64,000 nt of DNA, taken from Agromyces sp. H17E-10. GTDB taxonomy: Bacteria; Actinomycetota; Actinomycetes; Actinomycetales; Microbacteriaceae. Positions 27,262 to 37,614 of the stretch are shown piece after piece. Position 1 is the stretch's first letter. Every line of letters begins with the position of its first letter. Location: NCBI RefSeq assembly GCF_022919715.1, contig NZ_CP095042.1, positions 1,922,001-1,986,000 on the forward strand, in the 5' to 3' direction. A program made the position numbers and the translations under genes. Under the pieces are notes generated by a model that was not told the DNA's origin, did not search any database, and saw nothing but the letters and a program-made list of their open reading frames with translations.

Positions 27262-28350
27262 TCAGGTGAGGGCGCCGCTCGAGATCGGCTTCAGTTCGAC
27301 GCCGAGGCGTCCGTACCAGTCGCGCACGGCCTGCTGTTGCGGGCCGGTGCACGTCTTGCCGTAGCCGATGTTCACGTCCCAGTACTCGTAGTCGCTCGTC
27401 CAGATGCGGTGGTCGAGCTTCCATCCGTCGAGGTAGGTGAGGGCGAAGCAGTCGGCCATCACCTCGTTGTCACCGTCGAAGGCCTCGAGGGCATCGGCGG
27501 TGGCGACGGGGTTGGTGAACTGCAGCACGTGCGCGAACTCGTGGTACGCGATTCCGGTGCGCAGCTCGTCGGTCATGTACGGCAGGGCGTTCGCCGCCGA
27601 GTCGAAGTGCACGAGGTACGGGTCGTCGCTGATGACGCACCCGAGCAGATCGCGGTCGCCGCCGCCGTCCGCGTCGCACAGCTGCACGGCGCCCTCGATC
27701 TTCGACTCGACGAATCCGCCGGACAGGCGATCGATGACCGACTCGTACGTCGATCCCGTCGTGTTCGTCGTCGCCTGCGTCTGCGCGGCGCTCCAGCGCG
27801 ACTCGAGCTCGGCCGCGGCGCGCTCGACTGCCTCCGTGTCGTCGGCCATCGCCGCCGCGTCCCAGCGATGCACCCACGACTGCACGGCGAGCCGGTGGTA
27901 GTCCTCCCACGGCACGACCGACGCCATCAGCACGCCGTCGAACTTCGCCGCGGACTCGACGAGCCCGTCCATCGCCGCACCGAAGGTCTCCTTCTGCTCG
28001 ATGAGGTCGCGCTGCTCGTCGATCTGCTGCTGCTGCTCGTCGATGCGGTCCTCCGCATCCTGCAACTGCAGGTAGTACCAGACGCCGCCCGCGATCGCGG
28101 CCAGCAGTGCGACCGCAAGCACGCAGATCACGACGATCACTCCCCGCGATCGCCGCGGCCGCGAAGCCGGCGCATCCTCGGTCACCTCCGGGTCTTCCCC
28201 CGGCAGGGCTTCGGGAGCCGCTTCGGACGCTGCTTCTGGAGCAGCTTCGGGCGACTCCGCTGCCTGCGCCGCGGCTGCGGCGGCTTCGTCGTCCGCCGCG
28301 GGTCCGGTCGGCCGGGTCGCCTCGGCCGGCCCTGCATTCAAGTCGGTCAT
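27262..28350 (-). CDS. Membrane-anchored HExxH zinc metallopeptidase-like protein
   Basis: This is a 362-residue protein. Residues 1-70 are Ala/Glu/Pro-rich and disordered. A single membrane helix (about 71-91, VIVVICVLAVALLAAIAGGVWYYL) is followed by a coiled coil (DRIDEQQQQIDEQRDLIEQ). The extracellular domain ends with IAYHEFAHVLQFTN, an HExxH zinc site, and DNEVMADCFALTYLDGW, which supplies the third ligand in the manner of YpfJ-type neutral zinc metallopeptidases. The two cysteine regions (LCDADGG, LLGCVISDD) may form a disulfide. The target is unknown. The ATG has GAGGTGAG close upstream. Confidence 0.78.
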   Translation of the reverse strand: MTDLNAGPAEATRPTGPAADDEAAAAAAQAAESPEAAPEAASEAAPEALPGEDPEVTEDAPASRPRRSRGVIVVICVLAVALLAAIAGGVWYYLQLQDAEDRIDEQQQQIDEQRDLIEQKETFGAAMDGLVESAAKFDGVLMASVVPWEDYHRLAVQSWVHRWDAAAMADDTEAVERAAAELESRWSAAQTQATTNTTGSTYESVIDRLSGGFVESKIEGAVQLCDADGGGDRDLLGCVISDDPYLVHFDSAANALPYMTDELRTGIAYHEFAHVLQFTNPVATADALEAFDGDNEVMADCFALTYLDGWKLDHRIWTSDYEYWDVNIGYGKTCTGPQQQAVRDWYGRLGVELKPISSGALT

Positions 28351-28453
28351 CTCACCTCGATGTGAACGGTCCGCCGGAATTCGGCAGGAGCCCATCCAAT
28401 CATCCGGTCGACGGATCGGATGCATCGAACGGAGGGCCCGGAGTCGGCTCGGC

Positions 28454-28957
28454 TCAGACCGCAGTCTTCGCGTAGTGTCGACGCGCCTTCTCCCGATTGC
28501 CGCAGGTCTCCATCGAATGCCACCTTCGGGCGTTCGCCCGGCTCGTGTCGATGAAGAAGTGCTGGCAGTCGGGGGCGGCGCACGGCCGGATGCGGGATCC
28601 GGACGGCGCCTGCAGCTCCGCCCACTCTCGGATGGCCGCACCGCCGACGCGGCGACCGGCGCCGTCGCGATCGCGCCAGACGATCCCGCCGTCGGCGGTG
28701 AGCTCGGGCCGACGGGTCATCTCGTCGAGCCACGGCTCGAACGCTTCGGGCGAGCTGCGGCCGCGGAGCACGGCGACGAGCGCGTCTCGCACCTCGCGTG
28801 CGTCGGCGAGATCGGCCGCCTCGGCAGGGACGCCGTGGGCTCGCAGCCAGGAGGCCCCGCGCTCGTCGTCGAGCTCGTCGTCGACCCGGTCGCCGTAGAC
28901 GAGCCGCGAATTCACGAGGTCGAGCAGCAGTCCTGCGTTCTCGGTGGGCTCGATCAT
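28454..28957 (-). CDS. CGNR zinc-finger transcriptional regulator
   Basis: This 167-residue protein of the ABATE/CGNR family has an N-terminal stress-sensing-like domain (LLLDLVNSRLVYGDRVDDEL) and a C-terminal zinc-binding DNA-contact motif IRPCAAPDCQHFFIDTSR plus RRWHSMETCGNREKARRHY. The cysteines and the CGN triad that names the family are intact. The ATG has GAGGAGG 5 nt upstream. It is divergent from an alpha/beta hydrolase gene whose promoter carries matching inverted motifs, so it probably regulates that gene. Confidence 0.92.
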   Translation of the reverse strand: MIEPTENAGLLLDLVNSRLVYGDRVDDELDDERGASWLRAHGVPAEAADLADAREVRDALVAVLRGRSSPEAFEPWLDEMTRRPELTADGGIVWRDRDGAGRRVGGAAIREWAELQAPSGSRIRPCAAPDCQHFFIDTSRANARRWHSMETCGNREKARRHYAKTAV

Positions 28958-28991
28958 GCGGCCTCCTCGGGTTCATCCGGTGTTACCGAAA

Positions 28992-29932
<941 letters not shown>

Positions 29933-29955
29933 CCGCGACCGGCGAGCCCTGAACG

Positions 29956-29989
29956 ACGAAGAGCCCCCGTTGTCACGGGGGCTCTTCGT
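29956..29989. terminator. Intrinsic terminator after the alpha/beta hydrolase
   Basis: A perfect 15-bp stem (29956-29970 with 29975-29989, containing AGAGCCCCCGT/ACGGGGGCTCT) closes a TGTC loop. It ends 3 bp before the 3' end of tRNA-Leu on the other strand and can serve both transcripts. Confidence 0.88.
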
Positions 29990-29991
29990 GG

Positions 29992-30079
29992 TGGTGCGCG
30001 AGGGGGGACTTGAACCCCCACACCCTTGCGAGTACTGGCACCTGAAGCCAGCGCGTCTGCCAATTCCGCCACTCGCGCG
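29992..30079 (-). tRNA. tRNA-Leu (CAG)
   Basis: The 88-nt cloverleaf on the minus strand has acceptor GCGCGAG paired with CTCGCGC, discriminator A and an encoded CCA end. The anticodon stem CTGGC/GCCAG holds loop TTCAGGT (anticodon CAG). The long variable arm typical of tRNA-Leu and the GGTTCAAGTCC T-loop are present. A tRNA-Leu at this place is also found near fhaA in mycobacteria. Confidence 0.97.
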
Positions 30080-30278
30080 AATGTGGTCGCACCGAAGTGC
30101 GTCCAGCCACGAGAGCCTAACATCTCGCGGCCCACAACTCCATTCGAGGGCGGGCAGCGGCAGACCTTGGCATCCGCTCCGAGTCCCGACCGCACCTCGC
30201 GCCCGGCCGCCGGGCGGGAATAGCATCGGAATCCCGGGTACCGGCGCCCACCGACCGACGTGACGAAAGGAGCGCCCC

Positions 30279-31061
30279 GTGACCCAGAACCCACGACCCG
30301 ACGACTCGCCCGTCCGAACGACGGACCCCAGCGGCATCCGCGGCTGGCTCTTCGACCTCGACGGCGTGCTCACCCCGACCGCGATCGTGCACATGCACGC
30401 GTGGTCGCGGCTCTTCACCCCGTACCTCGAGGCGCAGGGCGCTGCGCCGTACACCGACGCCGACTACTTCTCGTACATCGACGGCAAGCCGCGCTACGAC
30501 GGCGTCCGGAGCCTGCTCGAGAGCCGCGGCATCCACCTGCCCGAGGGTGAACCCACGGACCCTCCCGAGGCCGAGACGGTCTGCGGGCTCGGCAACCGCA
30601 AGAACGCCGCCTTCAACGAGACGCTGGCCGACGAGGGAGTCGCCCCGTATCCGGCGAGCGTCGCCTTCCTCGACGCGGTGCAGGCCGCCGGATGCCTCGT
30701 GGCCGTGGTCTCGAGCTCGAAGAACGCGCCGTCCGTGCTCGAGGCCGCCGGCATCGCCGACCGGTTCGAGGTCGTCGTCGACGGCGCGGTCGCCGCCCGC
30801 GATGGGCTGCCGGGCAAGCCGGCGCCCGACACCTACGAGCGGGCGGCCGAGCTGCTCGGCCTGCCCGGCGCCGAGTGCGCGGTCGTCGAGGACGCCGAGT
30901 CCGGCGTCAAGTCGGGTGCGGCGGGCGACTTCGGCCTCGTGGTCGGCGTCGACCGCGGCGTCGGTCGCGACGTGCTGCTGCGCCTCGGCGCCGACGTCGT
31001 GGTCGACGAGCTCGACGAGCTGATCCCCGATCTCCAGCGCAACCGGAAGGACACCGAATGA
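30279..31061 (+). CDS. Beta-phosphoglucomutase-like HAD hydrolase
   Basis: This 260-residue HAD-superfamily protein interconverts beta-glucose-1-phosphate and glucose-6-phosphate in the family's best-known role. Motif I is FDLDGVLTPTA (nucleophile and acid-base Asp), motif II VVSSSKN, motif III K in GLPGKPAPDTY, and motif IV VVEDAESGVKSGAAG. The cap has a WSRLFTPYLE helix and the YFSYIDGKPRYDGVRSLL loop. The GTG start has GAAAGGAG 7 nt upstream. The stop overlaps the start of the GH65 phosphorylase, the usual partner that makes its beta-glucose-1-phosphate substrate. Confidence 0.93.
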   Translation: MTQNPRPDDSPVRTTDPSGIRGWLFDLDGVLTPTAIVHMHAWSRLFTPYLEAQGAAPYTDADYFSYIDGKPRYDGVRSLLESRGIHLPEGEPTDPPEAETVCGLGNRKNAAFNETLADEGVAPYPASVAFLDAVQAAGCLVAVVSSSKNAPSVLEAAGIADRFEVVVDGAVAARDGLPGKPAPDTYERAAELLGLPGAECAVVEDAESGVKSGAAGDFGLVVGVDRGVGRDVLLRLGADVVVDELDELIPDLQRNRKDTE

Positions 31062-33577
31062 GGTTCGCCGACGACGACCCCCTGAACCGCAGCCGGTTCC
31101 CGGTCGACGAGTGGGCGCTCGTCGAGACCGAGTTCGGCGACTCCGACATGGGTCGGACCGAGACCCTGTTCGCCGTGGGCAACGGCTACCTGGGCCTGCG
31201 CGGCAACGTCGAGGAGGGCCGCGACGGCCACATGCACGGCACGTTCGTGAACGGGTTCCACGAGACGTGGCCGATCCGCCACGCGGAGGAGGCGTTCGGC
31301 TTCGCCCGGGTGGGCCAGACGATCGTCAACGCGCCCGACGCGAAGATCATCCGGCTGTACGTCGACGACGAACCGCTCGTGCTCACCGAGGCCGAACTGC
31401 TGAGCTACGAACGGCGCCTCGACTTCCGGCTCGGCGCGCTCAGCCGCTCGATCGAGTGGCGCACGCCGGCGGGCAAGCGCGTGCTCATCACGAGCCGGCG
31501 CATGACGAGCTTCACCGACCGGCACCTCGCGGTCGTCGACTACGAGGTCGAGCTGCTCGACGCCGACGCCGCCGTGACGATCTCGAGCCAGATCCTCAAC
31601 CGGCAGGACGGCCGCGACGAGTACCGCTCGGGTGTGCAGCAGGAGGCCCAGACGCCCGGGGCGTTCGACCCGCGCAAGGCCGAGCAGTTCATCGACCGGG
31701 TGCTGCAGCCGCGCATCAGCCGCTCCGCCGGCGGTCGGTACATGCTCGGCTACCAGACGACGAACTCGAGCATGACGATCGCGATCGGCGCCGAGCACGC
31801 GATCACGACCGACAACCCGTTCACCGAGACCGGCACGATCGGCGACGACCTCGCGAAGCACGTGTACCGGGTGCAGGCGAAGCAGGGCATGCCGATCCGC
31901 ATCACCAAGACGATCAGCTACCACACGGCCCGCAAGGTGCCCGCGCGCGAGCTCGCCGACCGTTGCGACCGCACGCTCGACCGCGCAGCCGAGCTCGGCA
32001 CGGGCGAGCTCTTCGCGCAGCAGCGCTCGTGGCTGCACGACTTCTGGGCCCGTTCCGACGTCGAGATCGCCGACCAGCCGATGCTGCAGCAGGCGACGCG
32101 GTGGAACCTCTTCCAGCTCGCCCAGGCCACCGCACGCACCGACGGCGGCGGCGTCGCCGCGAAGGGCGTGTCGGGGTCGGGCTACGGCGGCCACTACTTC
32201 TGGGACTCGGAGATCTACGTGCTCCCGTTCCTCACCTACACGGCGCCGATCGTCGCCCGCAACGTGCTGCGGTTCCGTCAGCGCATGCTCGACGCGGCGC
32301 GTGCTCGGGCGCTCGAGCTCAACCAGCGGGGCGCCCTCTTCCCGTGGCGCACGATCAACGGTCTCGAGTCGAGCGCGTACTACGCCGCGGGCACCGCGCA
32401 GTACCACATCGACGCCGACATCGCCTTCGCGCTCTGCCAGTACGTCGCGGCGACCGGCGATACCGACTTCCTCGGACGCGGCGCGATCGACATCCTCGTC
32501 GAGACGGCTCGCATGTGGGAGGACCTCGGCTTCTGGCGGTCGAACGCCGACGACGTGTTCCACATCCACGGCGTCACGGGGCCCGACGAGTACACGACGG
32601 TCGTGAACGACAACCTGTACACGAACGTGATGGCTCGGGCGAACCTCGCGGCCGCGGCATCCGCCGTCGACAATCTGCAGGTGGGTGACGCGGCGGCCTA
32701 CCACCGTCTCGTCGACCGGCTCGGGGTGACCCCCGCCGAGGTCGCGAGCTGGCGACGGGCGGCGGCGCACATGCACATCCCGTACGACGAGCAGCTCGGC
32801 ATCCACCCGCAGGACTCGGCGTTCCTGCAGAAGGAGCTGTGGGACCTCGAGAACACGCCCGACGACCGCCGGCCGCTGCTGCTGCACTACCACCCGCTCG
32901 TCATCTACCGCTTCCAGGTGCTCAAGCAGGCCGACGTGGTGCTCGCCCTCTACCTGCAGGGCGACCGGTTCACGGCCGAGGCCAAGCGCGCGAACTTCGA
33001 GTACTACGACCCGCTGACGACGGGCGACTCGACGTTGTCGGCGGTCGTGCAGTCGATCGTCGCGGCCGAGGTCGGCTACCACGAGCTCGCGATGCGATAC
33101 TTCCGCTCCGCCCTGTTCGTCGACCTCGCCGACCTGCACCACAACGCGTCCGACGGCGTGCACGTCGCCTCGACGGGCGGCGTGTGGGCCTCGCTCGTGT
33201 CGGGGTTCGGCGGGTTCCGAGACCACGGCGGCCGGTTCACGTTCGACCCGCGCCTGCCCGACGGCTGGTCGGGCCTCACCTTCCGGCTGACGCTCCTCGG
33301 CACGCGCATGCGCGTCGAGCTCACCCCCGATGCGATCGCGTTCACGATCGAGTCGGGCACGTCGGCAGCGGTCTCGGTGCGGGGCACCGAGGTGACCGTG
33401 ACCGCGGATTCCCCGGTGTCGGTGCCGCTCGACGGCCAGGGTCCGCGGCTCTACGGCTCGCCGACGATGCAGGATGTCGCGGGCACGCGCCGTGCCGACG
33501 GTACCCTGCTCACGGCATCGATCCCGACGCTGTCACTCGACGCGGACGACATCGAATCGGTCATCCCGATCGACTGA
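31058..33577 (+). CDS. Glycoside hydrolase family 65 disaccharide phosphorylase
   Basis: This 839-residue GH65 protein phosphorolyses an alpha-linked disaccharide (maltose, trehalose, kojibiose or nigerose) to glucose plus beta-glucose-1-phosphate. The N-terminal beta-sandwich begins with ETLFAVGNGYLGLRGN. The (alpha/alpha)6 barrel contains KGVSGSGYGGHYFWDSEIYVLPF and HGVTGPDEYTTVVNDNLYTN, with the general acid Glu511. It ends with the phosphate-binding region near HHNASDGVHVASTGGVW and a C-terminal beta-sheet. It follows its mutase partner with a 4-nt overlap. Sequence alone does not decide the disaccharide. Confidence 0.94.
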   Translation: MRFADDDPLNRSRFPVDEWALVETEFGDSDMGRTETLFAVGNGYLGLRGNVEEGRDGHMHGTFVNGFHETWPIRHAEEAFGFARVGQTIVNAPDAKIIRLYVDDEPLVLTEAELLSYERRLDFRLGALSRSIEWRTPAGKRVLITSRRMTSFTDRHLAVVDYEVELLDADAAVTISSQILNRQDGRDEYRSGVQQEAQTPGAFDPRKAEQFIDRVLQPRISRSAGGRYMLGYQTTNSSMTIAIGAEHAITTDNPFTETGTIGDDLAKHVYRVQAKQGMPIRITKTISYHTARKVPARELADRCDRTLDRAAELGTGELFAQQRSWLHDFWARSDVEIADQPMLQQATRWNLFQLAQATARTDGGGVAAKGVSGSGYGGHYFWDSEIYVLPFLTYTAPIVARNVLRFRQRMLDAARARALELNQRGALFPWRTINGLESSAYYAAGTAQYHIDADIAFALCQYVAATGDTDFLGRGAIDILVETARMWEDLGFWRSNADDVFHIHGVTGPDEYTTVVNDNLYTNVMARANLAAAASAVDNLQVGDAAAYHRLVDRLGVTPAEVASWRRAAAHMHIPYDEQLGIHPQDSAFLQKELWDLENTPDDRRPLLLHYHPLVIYRFQVLKQADVVLALYLQGDRFTAEAKRANFEYYDPLTTGDSTLSAVVQSIVAAEVGYHELAMRYFRSALFVDLADLHHNASDGVHVASTGGVWASLVSGFGGFRDHGGRFTFDPRLPDGWSGLTFRLTLLGTRMRVELTPDAIAFTIESGTSAAVSVRGTEVTVTADSPVSVPLDGQGPRLYGSPTMQDVAGTRRADGTLLTASIPTLSLDADDIESVIPID

Positions 33578-33642
33578 TCCGGGGTGTTTCCAGCCGCTCG
33601 CGCTAACATGACGCGAAGTCAGACACCGGAATCGGGAGACCT

Positions 33643-34377
33643 GTGGGCCTACTGGACAACTTCGAGAAAGGTCTCGAGCGCGCCGTCAACGGCGCGTTCG
33701 CGAAGACCTTCCGTTCGGGGCTGCAACCGGTCGAGATCACCTCGGCGCTCAAGCGCGAGGTCGACACGAAGGCAGCCGTCGTCTCGCGCGACCGCGTGCT
33801 CGTGCCGAACAACTTCACCGTGCGCATGTCGCCCGCCGACCACGAGCGCATGTCGGCGCTCGGCCCGGCCCTGATCGACGAACTCGTCGACCTCGTGCAG
33901 AAGCACGCGGCGAGCCAGCACTTCCAGTTCGCGGGCGGCATCACGATCGCCCTGCGAGCCGACGAGGGCCTCAGCGTCGGCATGGTGCAGGTCGACTCGC
34001 AGAACGTGAAGGGCCAGGTCGCCTGGACGCCCGTGCTCGACGTGAACGGCCGGCGCTACCCGATCATCAAGGGCCGCACGGTCATCGGCCGCGGCTCCGA
34101 GGCCGACGTCACCCTCGACGACTCCGGCGCCTCGCGCCGGCACGCCGAGGTCCAGTGGGACGGCTCGCGCGCCCGTGTGCGCGACCTCGGCTCCACGAAC
34201 GGCACCCAGCTCGACGGCGCCCCCGTGAAGGAGGCCATCCTGCCCCCCGACTCCGTCATCACGATCGGACGATCGCGCATCGTGTTCCGCGTGCTCGCCC
34301 AGGCCGCCGGCGGCGGCGATCCCGCGCCGGCCACCCGTCGACACGACATGGGCGGATTCTGGGGGCCGGCCGAATGA
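33643..34377 (+). CDS. fhaA: FHA-domain protein FhaA (DUF3662 plus FHA)
   Basis: This 244-residue signalling adaptor has an N-terminal DUF3662 domain (about 1-115, MGLLDNFEKGLERAVNGAFAKTFRSGLQPVEI) and a C-terminal FHA domain (about 135-225) with GRTVIGRGSEADVTLDDSGASRRHAEVQW and DLGSTNGTQLDG, which binds phosphothreonine. In mycobacteria FhaA binds phosphorylated kinases and the MurJ-linked pseudokinase, tying Ser/Thr signalling to cell-wall synthesis. It is the first gene of the signalling run. The start is GTG after GGGAGA, and a TAACAT box lies at 33604-33609. The linker between the domains is short compared with the mycobacterial protein. Confidence 0.95.
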   Translation: MGLLDNFEKGLERAVNGAFAKTFRSGLQPVEITSALKREVDTKAAVVSRDRVLVPNNFTVRMSPADHERMSALGPALIDELVDLVQKHAASQHFQFAGGITIALRADEGLSVGMVQVDSQNVKGQVAWTPVLDVNGRRYPIIKGRTVIGRGSEADVTLDDSGASRRHAEVQWDGSRARVRDLGSTNGTQLDGAPVKEAILPPDSVITIGRSRIVFRVLAQAAGGGDPAPATRRHDMGGFWGPAE

Positions 34378-34931
34378 GCGAACTGACCCTCCTCGTCCTC
34401 CAGCTCGGATTCCTGCTGCTCCTGTGGGTGTTCATCTTCGCGATCGTCTACGCACTGCGCAGCGACCTCTTCGGTCAGCGCGTCCGCAAGCTCCAGCCCG
34501 ACGCGGCCGCTGCGACACCCGCGGCCCCGGCGGCGAGCGCGTTCCCCACGTCGCCCGTCACGGGCTCGCCCGCCGCGCCCACCGAGGCCGTCACGACGAC
34601 CCCGCAGGGCGGTGGCAACGGCGAGCTCGCCTCGAGCGACAACGCCCGGCGCCTCGTCATCACGAACGGGGCGAAGTCGGGCACCGAGTTCCCGCTCGGC
34701 ACCGATGAGATCACGATCGGCCGGTCGAGCGACTCGGCGATCATCATCCGCGACGACTACACCTCGACCCACCACGCCCGGCTCATGCTGTGGAACGGCC
34801 GGTGGATGATCCAGGACCTCGACTCGACCAACGGCACCTTCCTCAACGGCTCCCGAGTGACCGTGCCCACGCCCATCCCGCTCGGAGCCACCGTCAAGGT
34901 CGGCGCGACGACGTTCGAGCTGCGGCGGTAG
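34374..34931 (+). CDS. fhaB: FHA-domain membrane protein FhaB
   Basis: This 185-residue protein has an N-terminal membrane helix (about 5-27, TLLVLQLGFLLLLWVFIFAIVYALRSDLFG), a proline/alanine-rich linker and a C-terminal FHA domain (about 100-183): TIGRSSDSAIIIRDDYTSTHHARLML and DLDSTNGTFLNGSRV. In mycobacteria this protein (FipA/FhaB) links PknA signalling to the divisome. The ATG overlaps the fhaA stop codon (ATGA), so translation is coupled. Confidence 0.95.
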   Translation: MSELTLLVLQLGFLLLLWVFIFAIVYALRSDLFGQRVRKLQPDAAAATPAAPAASAFPTSPVTGSPAAPTEAVTTTPQGGGNGELASSDNARRLVITNGAKSGTEFPLGTDEITIGRSSDSAIIIRDDYTSTHHARLMLWNGRWMIQDLDSTNGTFLNGSRVTVPTPIPLGATVKVGATTFELRR

Positions 34932-34934
34932 GCC

Positions 34935-36167
34935 ATGCCGGCGGTCAAGGCGAGCGCAGCGGTCTCGCATGTCGGGCGCATCCGCTCGAACAACCAGGAT
35001 TCCGGCTACGCCGGACGCCGGCTGTTCCTCGTCGCCGACGGCATGGGCGGCCACGCGGGCGGCGACGTCGCCAGCGCGATCGCCACCCGTCGCATCGCCG
35101 ACGCCGACGTCGACTACGCGAGCCCGCCCGAGGCCGCCGCCGCCCTCGAGGGCGCGCTGATCGCGGCGAACCGGCGCCTCGCCGAGACCGTCGCCGAGCA
35201 CTCCGAGCTCACCGGCATGGGCACGACCGTGAGCGCGATGGTGCACCTCGGCGACCGCGTCGTGATCTCGCACATCGGCGACTCGCGCATCTATCTGCTG
35301 CGCTCGGGCGAGCTGAGCCAGATCTCGACCGATCACACCTTCGTGCAGCGCCTCGTCGACGCCGGCCGCATCACCGCCGAGGAGGCGATGGTGCACCCCC
35401 GCCGCTCGGTGCTCATGCGCGTGCTCGGCGACGTCGAGGCGTCGCCCGAGATCGACCAGATGGTGCTCGACACCCGCGAGGGCGACCGGTGGATGCTCTG
35501 CTCCGACGGGCTCTCGGGCGTCGTCGCGTTCGACGACATCCACGAGCTCATGTCGGCCGACGCGGGGGCGAAGCAGATCGCCGATCGGCTCGTCAAGGCG
35601 GCCCTCGACGGCGGCGCTCCCGACAACGTGACGGTCGTCGTGGTCGACATCGGCGAGCCCGCCGCACCCGCGACGCCGCCGCTCATCGTGGGCTCGGCCG
35701 CCGCACCGCTCGCGTTCGGCACGGCCGTCGAAGCGCCGAAGCCCCGCGGCATCCGCCTCACGCCGTTCCGGCCGCACCCGGTGCAGGAGACCCACTTCGA
35801 GCCCGACTCGGCCGACTACTTCGACGAGCTCATCGAGGAGGACGAGCGCCGGCACCGTCGCCGTCGCATCGTCTGGGGCGTGTGGATCGCGCTCTTCGTG
35901 GCGGCGATCGCCGCCGCCGTCGTGTTCGGCTACCAGTGGACGCAGACCCGCTACTACGTCGGCGAGTCGAACGGTCGTGTCGCGATCTTCCAGGGCATCC
36001 AGCAGGACCTCGGCCCGATCTCGCTGCACGAACTGCACCGCGAGACCGACATCGACGTCTCCGAGCTGCGCACCTACGACCAGCAGCGCGTCGAGCAGAC
36101 CATCAGCGCGGGGTCCCTCGCCGAGGCATCCCAGATCGTGGAGCGATTGGAGGCGTCCCTTGACTGA
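34935..36167 (+). CDS. pstP: PP2C-type Ser/Thr phosphatase PstP
   Basis: This 410-residue membrane phosphatase opposes PknA and PknB. The catalytic PP2C domain (about 1-240) has RSNNQDSGYAG, VADGMGGHAGGDVAS, MGTTVSAMV, ISHIGDSRIYLLRSGELSQISTDH and CSDGLSGVV ending with GAPDNVTVVVVDI; these aspartates bind the two metals. A cytosolic linker, a membrane helix (about 316-338, VWIALFVAAIAAAVVFGYQW) and an extracellular tail of about 70 residues follow. The gene starts 3 nt after fhaB and overlaps ftsW. Confidence 0.95.
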   Translation: MPAVKASAAVSHVGRIRSNNQDSGYAGRRLFLVADGMGGHAGGDVASAIATRRIADADVDYASPPEAAAALEGALIAANRRLAETVAEHSELTGMGTTVSAMVHLGDRVVISHIGDSRIYLLRSGELSQISTDHTFVQRLVDAGRITAEEAMVHPRRSVLMRVLGDVEASPEIDQMVLDTREGDRWMLCSDGLSGVVAFDDIHELMSADAGAKQIADRLVKAALDGGAPDNVTVVVVDIGEPAAPATPPLIVGSAAAPLAFGTAVEAPKPRGIRLTPFRPHPVQETHFEPDSADYFDELIEEDERRHRRRRIVWGVWIALFVAAIAAAVVFGYQWTQTRYYVGESNGRVAIFQGIQQDLGPISLHELHRETDIDVSELRTYDQQRVEQTISAGSLAEASQIVERLEASLD

Positions 36168-37614
36168 CCGCTCCGACCGCCCGGTGGGCCCGTCGAACCC
36201 GAACGGCGTCGTGACGAGCGGCGACGGCGGTTCGACGTCACGGCCGGCGACGCCTCCGAGCGGCGTGCGCCGGATCCGGATGCCGCAGAAGCTGCGCAAC
36301 CTCGAATTCTGGCTGCTCGCCGTGGCCTGCGTCATCAACGCCTCCGCGATCGTGCTCGTGCAGCTCGGCGCGCTCGGCCGCATCGACACCCAGCTCGTGC
36401 TGCTCGGCGCCGGGCTCTCGCTGCTGGTGTTCGGCCTGCACTTCGCGATGCGGTTCGTCGCCCGCGACGCCGACCCTTTCCTGCTGCCCATCGCGACCGT
36501 GCTCAACGGTCTCGGCATCGCGATGATCTACCGCATCGACATCGCGAACGACGACGCCGGCTGGGAGAGCGCCGCCGTGCGTCAGATCGCTTGGAGCGCG
36601 ATCGCGATCATCTGCGCGATCGCGGTGATCGTGGTGATCCGCAACCACCGGGTGCTGTTCAAGTACATGTACGTGTCGGGGCTCGCCGCGATCGTGCTGC
36701 TGCTCCTGCCGCTCGTGCCCGGCCTCGGGCAGTCGCACGACGGCGCGCAGGTCTGGATCGGCATCGGCGACGTCGCCAGCTTCCAGCCCGGCGAGATCGC
36801 GAAGATCGCCCTCGCCGTGTTCTTCGCCGGCTACCTCGTGCGCAACCGCGACTCGCTCTCGATGGTGGGCACGAAGTTCCTCGGCATGAAGTTCCCGCGC
36901 GCACGCGACCTCGGCCCGCTGCTCATCGTGTGGGCGCTGTCGATGGCCGTCATCGTCTTCCAGCGCGACCTCGGTACCGCCCTCCTGTACTTCGGACTCT
37001 TCCTCGTGATGCTCTACGTCGCGACGAGTCGCATCTCGTGGGTCGTGCTCGGGCTCTCGCTGTTCTTCGCGGGAGCGATCATCGCGAGCCAGCTCCTCGA
37101 CTACGTCGGCAACCGGTTCGCGAACTGGCTGAACCCGTTCGACCCGGCGCGGTTCGATGCCGAGGTGGGCGGCAGCTATCAGCTCGTGCAGGGCCTGTTC
37201 GGCCTCGCGAACGGCGGGCTCATCGGCACCGGCTGGGGCCAGGGCCGACCTGACATCACGCCCGTCGCGCAGAGCGACTACATCATGGCCTCGCTCGGCG
37301 AGGAGCTCGGCCTCGCCGGCATCTTCGCGATCCTCTCGCTCTACCTGCTGTTCGTGGCGCGCGGGTTCCGCATCGGCTTCGCCGGCCAGGACGACTTCGG
37401 CAAGCTGCTCGGCGTCGGCCTCTCGTTCGTCGTCGCCCTCCAGGTCTTCATCGTGGTCGGCGGCGTGACCCGCGTCATCCCGCTCACGGGCCTCACGACG
37501 CCGTTCCTCGCGGCCGGTGGCTCGTCGCTCGTCGCCAACTGGATGATCGTGGCGCTCCTCCTGCGCCTGTCCGATACGGTTCGCAACCACCCGAGGCTGG
37601 TGATCGACGGATGA
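36160..37614 (+). CDS. ftsW: SEDS peptidoglycan polymerase (FtsW/RodA)
   Basis: This 484-residue SEDS glycosyltransferase polymerises lipid II. A Ser/Pro-rich cytosolic start of about 45 residues precedes about 10 membrane helices. Conserved SEDS parts are GAQVWIGIGDVASFQPGEIAKIALAVFFAGYL, QRDLGTALLYFGLF, GGSYQLVQGLFGLANGGLIGTGWGQGRP and the terminal PLTGLTTPFLAAGGSSLVANW. The catalytic Asp candidate lies in the ARFDAEVGGSYQ loop. The start is TTG 36160, with TGGAGG 7 nt upstream, overlapping pstP by 8 nt. The position beside pbpA fits the mycobacterial RodA/FtsW-PbpA pair, so RodA is an equally valid name. Confidence 0.94.
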   Translation: MTDRSDRPVGPSNPNGVVTSGDGGSTSRPATPPSGVRRIRMPQKLRNLEFWLLAVACVINASAIVLVQLGALGRIDTQLVLLGAGLSLLVFGLHFAMRFVARDADPFLLPIATVLNGLGIAMIYRIDIANDDAGWESAAVRQIAWSAIAIICAIAVIVVIRNHRVLFKYMYVSGLAAIVLLLLPLVPGLGQSHDGAQVWIGIGDVASFQPGEIAKIALAVFFAGYLVRNRDSLSMVGTKFLGMKFPRARDLGPLLIVWALSMAVIVFQRDLGTALLYFGLFLVMLYVATSRISWVVLGLSLFFAGAIIASQLLDYVGNRFANWLNPFDPARFDAEVGGSYQLVQGLFGLANGGLIGTGWGQGRPDITPVAQSDYIMASLGEELGLAGIFAILSLYLLFVARGFRIGFAGQDDFGKLLGVGLSFVVALQVFIVVGGVTRVIPLTGLTTPFLAAGGSSLVANWMIVALLLRLSDTVRNHPRLVIDG

